Translations under genes and position numbers: made by a program
Notes under the pieces: model-generated
Told to the model about the DNA's origin: nothing
Database searches by the model: none
The model's input: only the letters and a program-made list of their open reading frames with translations
Assembly: GCF_033958435.1 (NCBI RefSeq)
Contig: NC_134161.1
Span: forward strand, 15,810,001-15,874,000
DNA from: Carettochelys insculpta
Lineage: Eukaryota > Chordata > Testudines > Carettochelyidae
Direction: 5' to 3'
Length of the DNA stretch: 64,000 bases
Shown: one piece after another, positions 46,921-60,235 of the stretch
How the letters are laid out: each line of letters starts with the position of its first letter
Numbering within the stretch: the stretch's first letter is position 1

Positions 46921-48297
46921 GGAAGGCAGGTGGCTGGGCTCAGAACCAAGCAGGGAGCTGGCAGCGTAAGTGCTGCCCACTCCAAGGAGGTAGGAGCCTG
47001 GCAAAGGAGGAGATAGCTCAGCCTCCTGCTTTGCTCTCCAGGTACTTATTCTTCTGTCTTCCTCCACTCTGGTCCCCTGAGACAGCCTGTCTCTGCATGA
47101 CCGCCCATGGCTGTGAGCCCTGCCAAGCTCACTCTGCTGCTCCCTTGTTTTGCTCCTCATTGAGCTCAGCCAAGTAGGGTCCTGCAGTGGCACTGTTTTG
47201 AGACACACCAGTCTGCGTTTTTCATTCATTCCTTTTTTGGTGGCTCAAATGTGGCCTGATTTATTTTAGTCCCACATGGTGTCATTAATTTTCCATGTGA
47301 GTTCTTGTCATCTCCATGTTGCTCAGCAAAGAGTGCAGGCGGCCTGGCGGCCTTGCAAGCAGGTACCGTTCCAGATGGCAGCACAAAGCACTATCAGCAC
47401 AGCAGCCTGCTGCAGAACACACCATGCAAATCAACCCCCTTCTGCACCCCTCTAAAGGGGCTTTCTCCTTTTCTCTTTGCAAGCAAGGAATGTATCTTAT
47501 CTCTTTGGATCGCAAGCTGGGGAGCTCCAAGCAATGGGACTCAGCTCCCACCTCCTGCTACTTCTTTAGGGACTGACACCCCAGCCCACCACCTCTAGTT
47601 CTGCCACTCTGCCAGTTAGCATTAAGGAGGGGCAGCTGTCAAACTCATCGCCCAAAAGACCTCACGCGTTACGGGATCCCCTTCTTCCTGGTCTCTGACA
47701 GTTAGAGATTAGATTAAAACCTGAAGTTTACGGTTTTATATCCCTCATGAATTATGATAACTCTGGATAGTCTTCACAGCCGTAGACCTGTCCAAACCCT
47801 TGGTGAAACTAACTTTCTTTCATTCTTCTGACTTCTCTTGGGCAGGAAGTTTTTTGATGTGTATGGTGTAAAAGGCAAAATACAGTGAGCATCAGTCTGA
47901 AGAGCAGAAAGGTCCGTGGCAGCAGATAGGACTTGGCAGGGATGATTAGGCTCATGAAAGAGAGTAAATGCCACTTTCAAAGTAATAGATGCACAAAAAA
48001 TCATCATTTCAAAGTGCAGTATGAGACAGGAATATTTCAAAGCAAGAAAGTTTATTCCCGTAAATGGGAGTCACAAACCTCCCTTGATTTTTTATGTGAA
48101 ATGTCGATGTTTGAGCGTGTGTGTGCATTAGATTGTGGCAGACTGAAGAGCTCCCACCTCGCACGGGAATGTTACTGGGTACCAGGCAGCATAGGACTGT
48201 GGTTTGGAAAGTGCTTCTGGTGCCTTGGGGAGGAAAGGTGCTAAAGATGTGCAAAGTGAGGTCACTGTCAGAGGAGAGCCATCTAACTAGTAGGAGA
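46921..48297. other. Intronic, nothing recognised
   Basis: No named repeat or exon. Confidence 0.5.
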
Positions 48298-48405
48298 ACA
48301 ACAAGAAGTCTTGTGGCTCCTTATAGACTAACAGATATTTTGGAGCATAAGCTTTTGTGGGCAAAGACCCGCTTCATCAGATGCATGAGTGCAGGGGGGG
48401 CGTGG
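48298..48405 (+). mobile_element. Penelope-like tail fragment
   Basis: 'aacaagaagtcttgtggctc' then 'cttatagactaacagatatt' and 'cttcatcagatgcatgagtg' is the same tail family as 4794-4945. It lies about 400 bp upstream of the KIRREL3 exon at 48803. Confidence 0.55.
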
Positions 48406-49223
<818 letters not shown>

Positions 49224-49231
49224 TCTTAACA

Positions 49232-49552
49232 CAGGGGTGAGCAAACCGGGGGCGGGCCGCCTTGCGAGAAGCACCAAATTTCGTAAGGCGGCGCAGTATG
49301 ATTGGCTGCTGGGTCTCCAGCTCATTAAAAGAGTTGAACTATGTTACTGTTTTCATGTCTGTGTGTTCACACTTCTGTACCAATTAGATAAGGTCTCACA
49401 TTTCACGGGCTTATTTTCTTACACGTGCCAAAAAGGAACGTAACCGAAATTTCCATTGGTTTGGATTACTTTAGAAAGGTTTGGGAGGGGAGGGGCCTGC
49501 CAATTTCAGGGACAAAAAGTCTGGCCCGACATAAAAGGTTTGCTCAGCCCTG
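49232..49552. mobile_element. hAT-type MITE (CAGGGGTGAGCAAAC ends)
   Basis: A 321-bp element with ends CAGGGGTGAGCAAACC and, reversed, CAGGGCTGAGCAAACC. The flanks are tcttaaca (49224-49231) and tcataaca (49553-49560), an 8-bp duplication with one mismatch. It starts 323 bp after the KIRREL3 exon at 48803. No coding capacity. Confidence 0.8.
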
Positions 49553-49560
49553 TCATAACA

Positions 49561-49901
49561 GACTCCATCTCTGCCTCCGCCCCAGATGGTTACTATCCAC
49601 ACCAACTCCTTGGGCAGAGGTTCCCTGGTGCTTTAGAGGGGCTAGAGCTCTGACAGCGCAGTGGCAGAGCCCTTTGTTTGAGGACATAACTTGAAAAACG
49701 CATGCTGAATAAAAACCAGTCTGTGATGGGCGAGTTTGGGGGTTGTATTTTTACACGGTCTTGTACATTTTGACAGATAAAACTGCATTAGCATTTCTGT
49801 GCTTCTCCTAACGATTGTACCCCTGTACACCTGGCAGCGGCTTTCTCATCTGAACAGTGTAAGGTGAAGCACAGGGTCACTGGCAGTCCCATAGCATAGA
49901 G
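49561..49901. other. Intronic gap between two hAT MITEs
   Basis: No feature recognised. Confidence 0.45.
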
Positions 49902-50298
49902 CAGTGGTTCTCACGTGGGGCACACACATTCTTGGGGATATGCAGTGGTCTTTTGGGGGTACGACGACTGAGCTAGGTATTTGCCCAGTTTTACAACAGG
50001 CTATGTAAAAAGAACTGAAAGCTAAACTAAAATTCCATACAATTACTTGTTTATACTGCTTTCTGTGTTATACACTGAAAAGCAAGTGCAATAATTACAT
50101 TCCAATTGATTTATAATTATATGGTAAAAATTAGAAAATAAGCAATTTTTTCAGTCATAGCATACTGTGACGCTGTTATATTTTGATGTCTGACTTTGTA
50201 AGCAAGTAGTTTTTTAAGTTTGATGAAACTTGGAGGTAAGCAAGACAAATCAGACTCCTGAACTGGGTATAGTAGCATGGAAAAGTTGAGAGCCACTA
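49902..50298. mobile_element. hAT-type MITE (CAGTGGTTCTCA ends), AT-rich
   Basis: Begins CAGTGGTTCTCACGTGG and ends 'aagttgagagccacta'. The interior phrases 'gcccagttttacaacaggct', 'ccaattgatttataattata' and 'gcaagacaaatcagactcct' belong to a widespread turtle repeat I recognise. An exact 8-bp duplication is not evident, so the boundaries are approximate. Confidence 0.65.
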
Positions 50299-52169
50299 TT
50301 GTGGGGGCGGGGGGCTCAAACTGGGGTGGGGGGTCAAGAACAGGGTCATGGGGTTACTCAAGACTGGAGCTGGGCAGAGGAAGATTTTCCTCTGCTGAAA
50401 AAAAAATTGAGATTGCAATATTTATTTTTACGTCCTAAATTGGGACAAAAAATCAAAAATCTCAAATATTTTCACAAACCAAAAACCTGAAGAAAAGGTT
50501 TCAGGTCAGGTGAAACCTTTTGTTTTGATCATTTTGCTGTGTTAAAACCTTTTTAAAATGTATATGTACTAAAATTTAGAATTAGTCATTTCAGTTCAAC
50601 CAACCAAAAATGTTGAAATGAGTTTCCAAACTTTTCCACAAAATGTTCATTTCAGGAGATTTGTCAGATCTGATCCTGTTCCATGACCAGTTTTAGACAA
50701 ATTGGCTTTTTTTTTTTTTTGGTACAATAATAATGTTATCATAAATTTCTCTGCCAGCACAACCCACAACTGCCCCGCTCCTAATGTGAGGAGGATTAGC
50801 CAGATGTAGCAAGTTGCAGAGTGTAGCTTCACAGTCCAGAAAAGGTCACAGATTCCTGGCTAGAATGACTGGGACCCAGGACCTGTATGTTCCAGTCTTG
50901 AATTTGCCATTGACATTGGGAAAGTCACTGAATCTGTGCCTCAGAAATAATATCCTCTTTCTAGGGTGGCTGTTAGTGGCAAATGAATTAATGTTTGCAA
51001 ATCTCAGGGTCAGACTGGTTCAGCAGCACGGGCTGTTTCTTGCAAGGAGTCTATCTATGCACCGGAACATAAGATTTTGAGTAATAAAGGTAAAAATGCC
51101 TAGTGGGTAGAAAAGGCTCATCATATGACTGAATGCATAGGGGTGCAGTGCTGTTTGCCTGAATATGCAGCCAGCCTGCAACAGCAACTCTGAAAGAGAT
51201 GTAAGCAGAACCGGGGGCAGTGACTGGGAAGGAGAGGTAAGGGGCCAGCCAAAGTCTCTGGGTGGCCCAGAGATTAGTGGAGGCCTGGCAGCCACGGCAG
51301 GGGCCAAGCCCCCCAGCACATATTGGCAGCAGCAGGGGATCCAGTGCACCAAGGCCTCAATTCAATCTGCTCCCCGGCGCATTGCTCCGCGAAGGGGGCG
51401 GGACCTCCCGCACCATCACCAGAGGGAACTGGAGCAAAGCAACCCAGGCAGCAGAGCATGCTGGGGCCATGTTGGTCTGCTTCCCCCATCGTTGCCCATG
51501 AATGAGAGGGGCCTAGACCCCACCCCTCCACTGCCAGCACCCGACTCCCAGCCCGAGAGGCCGGGTGGGAATGGAGCAAGGGCAGGGAGAGGCAGAGCCT
51601 GGGATGGAGAGGGGTGGTCCTGGCCTCTCTGAGTTTGGGGAAGCAGTCACTTGACTGGTGTCCCACACGTTACCCCTTACCCCTGCCAAGAATTAACGCT
51701 GTATCCCAAAGGCACCGATTGAAATGGCCAGTGTGGGGCAGCAAAACTTGTGGTACCTGCACCAGTTGGGCGATCAGGGGTTCTGAGTGCTAACCCAGCC
51801 TCACCAGGGTGATACCAAACAAGTCATTCCACTTGCCTCTTTTGTAGGATTGTGCTTCCCTGCCTGCCACTCGCAGTGGTGTGGGAATTAATTAGCCACT
51901 GACTAGTTACAGTACAGAGTTTTCCCAGTGTACAAGGTAGAACCTCAGAGTTACAGACGCCTCAGAAATGGAAGTTGTTTGTACTCTGAACATAACAGTA
52001 TGCTGCCGTCCCTTTATATTTAGTGGTTTGTGTTTGACACCAGACTTTACTGTATTGCCTTTGTTTCTGGCCATATTTGGGGCAAAGAATGGCTTGAACT
52101 GACAGTCTAGGCTGCTGCTCTAACCACCTGGACAACCTGCTGCTCTAGGAGCACTATTTATTTGTAGTA
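50299..52169. other. Intronic, mostly unannotated
   Basis: Includes a T tract at 50707-50720, an A/T-rich possible repeat at 50440-50690 and a weak MIR. 51165-51640 is GC-rich with opposing open frames (155 and 130 aa) that look incidental. Confidence 0.45.
50860..51000 (+). mobile_element. MIR-type SINE relic
   Basis: 'attgggaaagtcactgaatc' followed by 'tgtgcctcagaaataatatc' and 'tagggtggctgttagtggca' resembles the MIR core, weakly. Confidence 0.4.
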
Positions 52170-52685
52170 CAGAAGCATGGCAGCTGGGTCTGGGCTCTAC
52201 AGTTAAAGAAAGACATTGATAAATTGGAGGAGGTTTAGAGAAGAGCCAGGGGGATGATTCAAGGGTTATAAAACTTGCCAACAGTGAGCGGCTGCAGGAA
52301 CTTGACCCATTTAGTTGGCCAGAGGAAGGTTATAGCGAGATTTGTTTACAGGTTACAGATACCTATCTGGAAAGCAGTCTGAGTCTGCCCGACAAAAGTC
52401 TAACATGGTCCAGTGGCTGGAAGTTGAAGCTGGACAAGTTCAGAGAGGAAATAAGGCAGAGACTTTCAATGGGGGAAATTAACCAGTGGAACAAATTACC
52501 TGGGGTTCTGGAGGATTCCTCAGCCCTGGCCACTTTTAAATCAAGACTGGATTTTTTTCTGACAAATATGCTCTAATTGAAGCGAAGTGTTAATTCAGGG
52601 AGGTCCTTGGGCTCCTTTTCCAGGAGGCCTCAGGCGAGGCTATATGATCCACCGGGTTCCCTCATAATCTGTGAATCACTCAGAC
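52170..52685 (+). mobile_element. CR1-like 3' region
   Basis: Phrases such as 'ttggaggaggtttagagaag', 'ggtccagtggctggaagttg' and 'atcaagactggatttttttc' follow the same CR1 subfamily as 37235-37660. The tail ends near 'gtgaatcactcagactgagg'. No coding capacity. Confidence 0.68.
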
Positions 52686-52689
52686 TGAG

Positions 52690-52972
52690 GGTACATCTGC
52701 ACCACCCAGGATTGATCTTTTGGGGTTTGATTTCGTGCACCTTGTGGGGACTCACAGAATCAAACTATCAGGAGTCAATGATCAGCCCCTGTATGCCTCA
52801 ATCTGGAGAGGAGTAAGGGAAGTCGATGGGAGAGTTTCCCCTGTCGACCTCGCTCAGTGAGGACAGCCAGGTAAGTCAATCGTAGTAGATACGTTGATCC
52901 CAGCTATGCAGTTGTCATACCTGGAATTGCATATCTACAATCGACTTAAAGGTCTAGTATAGATCTGACTTG
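52690..52972 (-). mobile_element. MITE family B, copy 6
   Basis: Starts near 'gagggtacatctgcaccacc' and ends 'ggtctagtatagatctgact'. It contains 'aagtcgatgggagagtttcc' and 'tgtcgacctcgctcagtgag', as in the other copies. It abuts the end of a CR1 copy. Confidence 0.58.
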
Positions 52973-53032
52973 AGAGAAGTGCTCTGTTCTGCTAGGAAAT
53001 AGAGTTTACCCAGAGTTTACCATCTGAGGATA

Positions 53033-53323
53033 TGTCTTCACCACAGGGAAGATCAACATTGCTGTGGTCGATCTTCCGGAGTTCGATTGAGCTCGTCTGG
53101 TAGGGCTGTGCTAAGTTGAACTCACAGGGTGTTCCATCAGCACCAGAACTCTGCTACTTGTGAGGAGCAAGGCAAGTCGACAAGAGCAGTTGCTCCCATT
53201 GAGCTCCTACAGCGGAGAGAGCGCAGAAGCTCAAATTAAGGTATGTCGACTCCAGATGTAATTAACGTAGCTGGAGTTCTGTGTCCTAATTCAACCTTCC
53301 CCGTTTGTGTAGATCTGGCCTCA
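53033..53323 (-). mobile_element. MITE family B-like element, diverged subfamily
   Basis: Begins 'atatgtcttcaccacaggga' and ends 'tttgtgtagatctggcctc'. The interior has 'gtcgatcttccggagttcga', 'gcaaggcaagtcgacaagag' and 'gctcccattgagctcctaca', related to family B but distinct. It lies 60 bp after copy 6. Confidence 0.45.
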
Positions 53324-53344
53324 GTACACATTGGGTGGGTGTAG

Positions 53345-53444
53345 AAGCAGAGCCACACAGAGAGGAGGTGACAAAGTCACCCAGCAGGACAAGGAGCAAA
53401 ACCCAGGTCTCCCAATTCCATTCCATTGCCTTACCCACCACAAC
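53345..53444 (-). mobile_element. MIR-type SINE relic, antisense
   Basis: 'ggaggtgacaaagtcaccca' then 'caaaacccaggtctcccaat' matches the antisense MIR tRNA-side half. It abuts a hAT relic at 53446. Confidence 0.5.
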
Positions 53445-53445
53445 C

Positions 53446-53559
53446 CTAGTTCTCAACCTATGGTCTGTGAATCTGCAAGCTTCTGTAGAGAATTCAACTG
53501 TGATATAGACAATTGATTTTAAAGTGTCCACAAATGACAAAAATGTTGAGAACCACTGT
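53446..53559. mobile_element. Short hAT-type MITE or relic
   Basis: A 114-bp segment with ends CTAGTTCTCAACCTATGG and, reversed, CAGTGGTTCTCAACATTTT. These are typical short hAT ends facing each other. The interior is unremarkable and AT-rich. Confidence 0.5.
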
Positions 53560-53579
53560 CACTTCTCCCACGGGCCCTC

Positions 53580-53960
53580 CTGAAGCATGGCCGTGGTTTT
53601 CATACTCATAGCTGTAATCAGCCGCTCCTCACTCCTCACTGGGTGCGTTACACACAGCCGCACAATCTTTGTACTTTTCTAACCAAACCAGTTCGTATTA
53701 ACAGAGCACCACGTCCATGGACAGGTTATCATGACCTACCTCCTGTAAGACTTTTACGGCTTACTTAGCACAATTGAGTGCACTGATAGAAGCTATTTCT
53801 GCTGGCTGGAAATCTGGCCATCCATGGCATAAAGCAATAATTGCATTCCTAGTGACAAAGAAGAGTTATTAATTTGAGAAGTCAGTTAATATCAAAGATA
53901 CAAATTGCTGTTTTCATATGTGTGGTAATAAAAAAGTTTTGGCAAACTTTCCCAGTACCT
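53580..53960. other. Candidate conserved non-coding block
   Basis: 'gcataaagcaataattgcat', 'gagttattaatttgagaagt' and 'ttgctgttttcatatgtgtg' are homeodomain-like motifs. No repeat or open frame seen. It follows a hAT relic. Confidence 0.3.
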
Positions 53961-56900
53961 GTTATACCATGACGGATTCACTTGCACAGTCAAAGGAAAA
54001 CAACCCACCTTAGATGAGTGACAAAACCTGCCACCACCTGCTATAACCCCAGCGGTCAAGGCTGCTCAATCTAACCTTTACTTATGCTCCAGGTTACTGT
54101 GGCTAACAAGGAGGTGCTGAAATGGCTTCATGATGCCTTAGCATCCAAGTGGCCCAAGGACAGGCTGTGCTGGGCTAAATTCAATTTCCCACTGGTTCAT
54201 GTTAGAGCAGCCTGGGAGCTGCTCTAATTTACATCATCTCCCAATGGTCCCAGGCTCTGGTATTGCCTGGCCATTAGCAGCCATTATTCTGAAATAACTG
54301 TGCTATGTGGACCCACCCTTTCTCTCTCTCTCACACACACACTGTGATTGCATGATGGACTTTCACTAAGAATTGCTCATTTCCTGTGTTATGTTTTTCC
54401 CAAGAAAACTGTTTTTGTTATTTTTTTAAATGAGCCTGAAAGATGTGCTCACTTCATTTGAGTTTCCAAAGCTCCCTTCATTGTTTGACATCACTTAATG
54501 CTTTTTTCTGACCACAATAACAAGCTGAGGAGATTTTGCCACCATTCCAGGATTTCCCTGCATCTCCCAGCTATGATTGATTTAGGGCCTTTTGGTTTTG
54601 TGCTGAAGAATCCAAAAGTACTTGACTCACTATGCAAAAGGGTCTGTTCTCCCCACTGCTGAAATGCAGCTATCTTTGTAGTGGAACATGGCAGCTGTCA
54701 ACGCAGGACACAGAAAGGTAGGACAGGATATGAAGAATAAAACTACATCCTTTGATATACAGGGAAAGGTAGGCAAGCAAGAAGTACTTACCCAAATTGG
54801 GCTATGACCTGAATCCTGGGGTTGATGGCATTGTGGGATCATTACTGATCAGGACTTTGACTTTCTATCTCATCCAAATCTCAGAATTCCCCTTTGCACA
54901 GTTCTAGACATCATCTGCAGGCATTCAAATGGGGATGAGTCACATGATCCTCAGGGTTCTCAGTAAGAGGAGAGAGAGAGTGATATTTTCTTATTACAAA
55001 AATAAGCAGATTTCATCAGAGCAGTTCATGCACTCACAGCTGTGAGCCTGGAAAGTACAAACAAACCAGCTTCTGAACCTTGCTGCCACCCCTGAAGAGA
55101 AACCATATTAAGAAGCAGAACATACGCAAAGCCTGGGGAAGCAGACGGAGCCCAAGGTGGCATCGGAAAATGGAGGAATATGAAATAAGTGCTTGAGTGA
55201 AATCTCAGAGTCCCCATGGCCTTGTGGTCTGTGTAATTCAGTCTCCCCAAGGAAGAATAGACCTGGCCTGAAGGGGACATGTAAGATTTGGGAGGAGTCA
55301 TGAAAGACCCACAGCGAGATAGAATGAGCTGCAGGGAGCTGGGGTTCTGACTGACTCTCACAGTCCCAACAAATTGTGACTCCACTTCCAACTCCCTCCC
55401 AGACCCACTGCCCCTAATTTCACTGTCTTCCCCACCCCCGCTCATTCTCCAAGGCATCCTTTTTTCAGATGGCGCCCAAGCCATGACTCCTTTGGGTGCC
55501 CGTGAATAACCAGCTAATGCACAATCAGCCTTCCACCAGCGTTAGCACTGCGCCATTTCAGGAACAACCCAGCTCCCACCGAAATCCACAGGAGTCTTTC
55601 CGCTCATCCCTGAGGAAGATGAATTGGGAAGTTGAAAGTATTATGGCCCAATGGGCTGCATTGCTTTGGTGGCATGGGGCCTTCTAGTTCTCTTCCCTTT
55701 GCCTCCAGCATTGAGTCCCATGGCTTCCTTCTAAGCTGACATATTTTAGGATAAAGTCCCAGGAGGACGCAGGGTGGAAGCAGTCTGGATTCAATGGTGA
55801 GAAGCTGCAGGAGGATCAGCATGGAGAAGCCCTGAGGAATGGTTATTCTGGTCAATCCATGCAGGAAGCACATGGATGCATCCTCCAGTATTCTCCCCAC
55901 ATGCCGCATTACCTCCATGGACAGTTCGGGGATTGCGAGGCAGGGGAGGGCTTGGAACATAGCTAGTGTCTTTTGCTCCAAGCAAACAAGAGAAGAGGGA
56001 GAGTAATTAGCTGCTGCTGTTGTTCCACCACCTGTGAGAGCGGGTAAAATTAATGGGAAGCAACAGAAGTCAGAGCTACGTGAACTGACTCTCAAATGAG
56101 CTGCCTCTTTGCACTCTTCAGATCTTTCTGTTTACCAATCTTCGCTTGGCTTTTGATGTCAGTGGTGTGTCTGAGAGTGTTTTTTTGTTGTTGTTATTTA
56201 TCACTTGTGGTAAGAAAGAGAATCTTTTAAGTGGCAGAGTGAAATGGGCAGGTTTAATATTGCAAGAGGCAGAGTCCCTCAGCCTTTTGGCTTGGTATGA
56301 TTATTGAGATTTTTGTGAAGGTTTGGGGAGTTGGTACCGACAGAGCAATAATAAACATCTTGCTCTCGCACACTGACATAGTGCTGTTCTTCCTCCAAGC
56401 TACCTGAGCCCTTTCAAATGACATTCTCTCTGTCTCCGGTGGGGAACAAGTGTCACCCTCTCCACCCACCTATTTCAGCCAGAGTTCTGGGTGCTTAGCA
56501 TCTCAGAGCAGAAGGCACTGGCTGGAGAGAGATTTCACTGGCTGCTGACAAGCATCTGGCTCATCACTGGGGAGCAGCAATTTCCCAGGAGCACACTGCA
56601 ACACTAGATAACAATTTAGGACAAGAAGTGATGAAGACAATCCCATTGAAACTACAGCAGGAAGTTAGGTCAGCAGAATGACATAACCAAAACTGGAAGG
56701 ACCCAGAAAGCAGAAAGGGTTCTTTGATGGCCACTGGGGACAGGACATGAGCCCATTAGACAATTCTCCCTCTTCTGCCTTCAGCAACTAGCAAGGCACT
56801 AGTTCATTACTGGCTCACAGGGATGGATGTCCCTAATGTATCATTAGCATCACTCCCTGCAGCACCTAGGGTCTTTGAAGGTCTTCTCTACCAGCCTCGC

Positions 56901-58494
56901 TTAGTTTGTCCAATCAAAGCCTAAGCCATAAGGCTGCAGCCCATCCATGACTGCTAGGGCCTGGCACATTCCCTGGAGTCTGATAAAAATTGCCAAATGC
57001 AGCACCACAGGACCCTCAGTGGGGTGAGCTCAGGCGGAACCCTCCCTGAGTTGGAACCCAGCTTCCTCAGCTGGCAAAGAATAAGTTTTCCTTTCACGTC
57101 ATGCAACTGCCCATCAGGGAGACAGCAGAGCTACTCCCACACAATCCACCAGCTGGGTTTGTCTCCAACAAGAAAACTCCACTGATGGGTCTCACCAGAC
57201 TCAGATGGCGTCCAAGAGGACAACCAGACTGAACCACTGAGGAATGGGCCATAGACACAAAGCCCTCTCTTCATCCACACAATGCCCCACGACATCCTGT
57301 GTCCTTGAGTTGTTGCACTTCACAGCTAGCAGCGAGGACGGCAAGGGGTTCCCGTTGCTTGTTTGCTTTGGAAGCTCCATTCTGTGTAGCGCCTTCTTGC
57401 AGGACACTGGCTAGAAAACACTGTCTTCTCTCTGAACCAACAAAACGGTTGGCGCATCAAATATTAATAAAAACTCAGCCTCTTCTTAAGAGGTGTCCTT
57501 TCAAGTTTGTGGAGCTTGAATATGCCTGTGGCAGGGGACAGCATCCCTGCTTCCCTCCTCTTCCAGCGTCCTCAGTGGAAAATCCAAAAAGACACACTTG
57601 TGGTTGTTAGCAAAAGGAACAGGCACGGTGCAGGGAGGCCACCTCTGCTGCTTTGTCTGAGGAGGGGGAACTGGCAGACATGCCCCAGCTGCCTCTGAAG
57701 GAAGTTGTCTGGGACAAAGCATTCCAAAGCAAAGGGCACCGAAGACATCTTCATCTCAGGGATGTTCTCACTAAACAGTGCTTTCCTCTCAGGTGGGTTG
57801 GGATGGGCACCTCTGAAGAATCTGTTGGGGAGAAGCTCTGCCAAACAAGCTACTTGGGAGACGCTCTCCATATTCCCACTACATGCAGCTGAGTTTCTAA
57901 GCAGAAAAAAGGGGAGAGAACTGGGAGAATGTGGGTGTAACCCTGACCTCCATCTCCCTAAAATTCTCTCTACCAGGCTAAATAGCTGTGGTTTAGTTCA
58001 CACTATTACAGAGCATTTTGGTCTTCCCCTTCAGTGGTGAGACAAAGTAGGAGGTTTATGAGTCTGTCATGGCCTCTAAGTTAGTGGCTCTAATGGTTCC
58101 TTGCACTCAAGCTAGAGCTCCTGGATTCAGCCCTTGTAGACTCCCCAGCCAGCGGCATTGCTAACCGCCGAGTAGTTTGTTGTTGATTTAATGCTTCTCT
58201 TACACTGTTCATTTAAAATAAAAACCATTGTTTGGAGCTGGACTGTTGTTCCTCACCAGAGTTTCTCCTCCTTTCCTGTATCCATTAGTTAGCCCATTTG
58301 TCCTGCTGTGATACAGGTGCTCATGTGTGAGCGGCTGGACACATTGTAACCAGATGTCATTTCTGGGTATGTTTTGCCTGACCTTCATCACGTGAAAAGC
58401 CCAGGAACCTCAGACGAAGTCAGTGGCAGCTCTGGGGTCTCAGGAAATCCTCTGGATAGCCAGCTTTTGGGTCCCAGTTTTCAAAAAATTATGT
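53961..58494. other. Intronic, mostly unannotated
   Basis: Holds one MITE end fragment at 54277-54317. Open frames 55484-55026 and 56095-55604 on the - strand (152 and 163 aa) have no domain or splice context that I can recognise. Confidence 0.5.
54277..54317 (+). mobile_element. Terminal fragment of TATTTCAAAATAG MITE
   Basis: The stretch 'gcagccattattctgaaata' followed by 'actgtgctatgtggacccacc' matches the right end of the MITE at 25501-25865 with scattered differences. No partner end is recognisable nearby. Confidence 0.4.
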
Positions 58495-59000
58495 GGGACT
58501 GGTGAGGTCACGTCTGCAGTATTGCATCCAATTCTGGGCCTCCACTACAGAAGGAATGTGGAACATGGAGAGAGTCCAGCGGGAGGCAACAAAAATGATG
58601 AGGGGGCTGTAGCACATGACTTGTGAGGAGAGGCTGAGGGATTTAGGCTTATTTAGTCTACAGAAGATAAGAGTCAGATGGGATTTGATAGCAGCCTTCA
58701 AATACCTGCAGGGTGTTCTAAAGAGGATGGAGAGAGGCTGTTCTCAGCAGTGAGGGATGGCAGAACAAGGAGCAAGGGTCTGCAGTTACAGTGGGAGAAA
58801 TCTAGGATGAATATTAGGGAAAACTATTTCACTAGGAGGGTGGTGAAGTACTGGAATGTATTGCCGAGAGAGGTGGAGCCATCTCCATCCCTAGAGGTTT
58901 TTAAGTTCCAGCTTGACAAATCCCTGGCTGGGATGACTTAGTTGGGGTTGGTCCTGCTTTGGGCAGGGGGTTGGACTCGATGACTTCCTGAGAGCCCTAC
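58495..59000 (+). mobile_element. CR1 3' region, well preserved
   Basis: About 500 bp from 'ctggtgaggtcacgtctgca' through 'gaggagaggctgagggattt' and 'tggtgaagtactggaatgta' to 'gggcagggggttggactcga' at 58962-58981. Open frame 58678-58941 is the CR1 tail frame and not a gene. Confidence 0.85.
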
Positions 59001-59164
59001 CAATGACACGGCTCTGCCAATGACTTTGGTGCAAAGGCAGGTGCTCGGCATCTCTGAAAGCCAGTCCCAAAGGTGTCATCTTGGGCAGCCAATATTAGAG
59101 GTCAATTTTGGAGCAGTGCTTATCTTCTTATTGTAAGGCTATTTATGAGTTCTGGCTGGGTGAA

Positions 59165-59280
59165 TGGCTTTGGTGTGGTACATGAGAGACAAGGTGGGTG
59201 AGGTGATTTACTGGACCAACTTCTGTTCATGTGAGAGAAGCTTCACACTTACACTGAGCTCTTCCTCAGGCTATAGCTGG
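59165..59280 (-). mobile_element. Penelope-like tail fragment, antisense
   Basis: 'gagagacaaggtgggtgagg' followed by 'tgatttactggaccaacttc' and 'actgagctcttcctcaggct' is the reverse complement of the tail seen at 5500-5640. Confidence 0.55.
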
Positions 59281-59439
59281 GGTCATGTTGTTTGTGATTG
59301 ATGTTTATTGTGGCTAAGTCCCAGACTGGGGGCATTTGGCTTCTGTTCATGAGGGTAGCAGGGACTAGAATCAGGAGAAAACATTTGTGTTGCCCCATTC
59401 CTCTGATTGCTGGGACCATTGCTTAATGCACACAGGGTT

Positions 59440-59800
59440 TTTTTGTTTGTTTCCCCACCAGGCTCTGCCGGTTAAGAGGGACCTGTTCTACTAGGCTCTT
59501 ATTTAATAACGATCATATCTGTGTCAGTGTTGAAAAGGGGCTATCAGAGGTCTGGATCATGGAGCAAACAAGGCTGAGGCAACAGCACCGGGAGAGCTAT
59601 AAACTACACACACACACACCCATTTGTCTTAGTTGTGTGTTAATTTCAAAGCTGGTTGTACCTATTTAACTGCTAACACATTTGAGCGTGTAGCCGAAAT
59701 GCAAACTCGCAGCTTGAGACATTAAAATGTAATCACCAGAACAGCTGGCTCTGCAGATCAGGGCATCTGCATGAGACACAAAGAGAAAATATCCAAACCT
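59440..59800. other. Candidate conserved non-coding block
   Basis: 'aggctcttatttaataacga', 'cctatttaactgctaacaca', 'gagacattaaaatgtaatca' with an AC microsatellite inside. No repeat family recognised. Confidence 0.28.
59604..59619. repeat. (AC)n microsatellite
   Basis: Short run of seven to eight AC units. Confidence 0.8.
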
Positions 59801-59889
59801 AGCCATGTGGAAATGAGGGGAAGGCAGCACCAGCTACCACTGCCAGGGCTGCAGATTCCAGTCCCGGAGCTACCCTGTCTAACTGATGT

Positions 59890-59972
59890 AGTCTGAGGGC
59901 CCTGAGCACTGGCCTTGTAAACCCAGGGTTGTGAGTTCAGTCCTTAAAGAGGCCATTTAGGGGATGACCTCT
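59890..59972 (+). mobile_element. SINE fragment, tRNA-related half
   Basis: 'gagcactggccttgtaaacc' followed by 'cagggttgtgagttcagtcc' is the B-box half of the same turtle SINE as 15355-15551. It continues into 'gaggccatttaggggatgac' and breaks off. Confidence 0.6.
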
Positions 59973-60235
59973 CCACCCCCTATGTCCAGTTTCTCTCCCT
60001 TCCTCCGTGCTGTGCTGTGCAGGGCATGATGGGGGGAAATCAAAACACACCCCAGGAGCTGTCGTTCCTTGGCGAGCTCCCGGCCTAGAGTGCTGGGCCT
60101 GGAACAGGGAAAGGACTAAATTTTGCAGCATGCCTTTGGCTGCTAGCAACAGGAAAGAGAGGGGGACAAGAGAATAATGTTTTTCACTTATGATATTACA
60201 GCAAGATCCCAGAAGGTAATTTCTGTAAAACCTTT

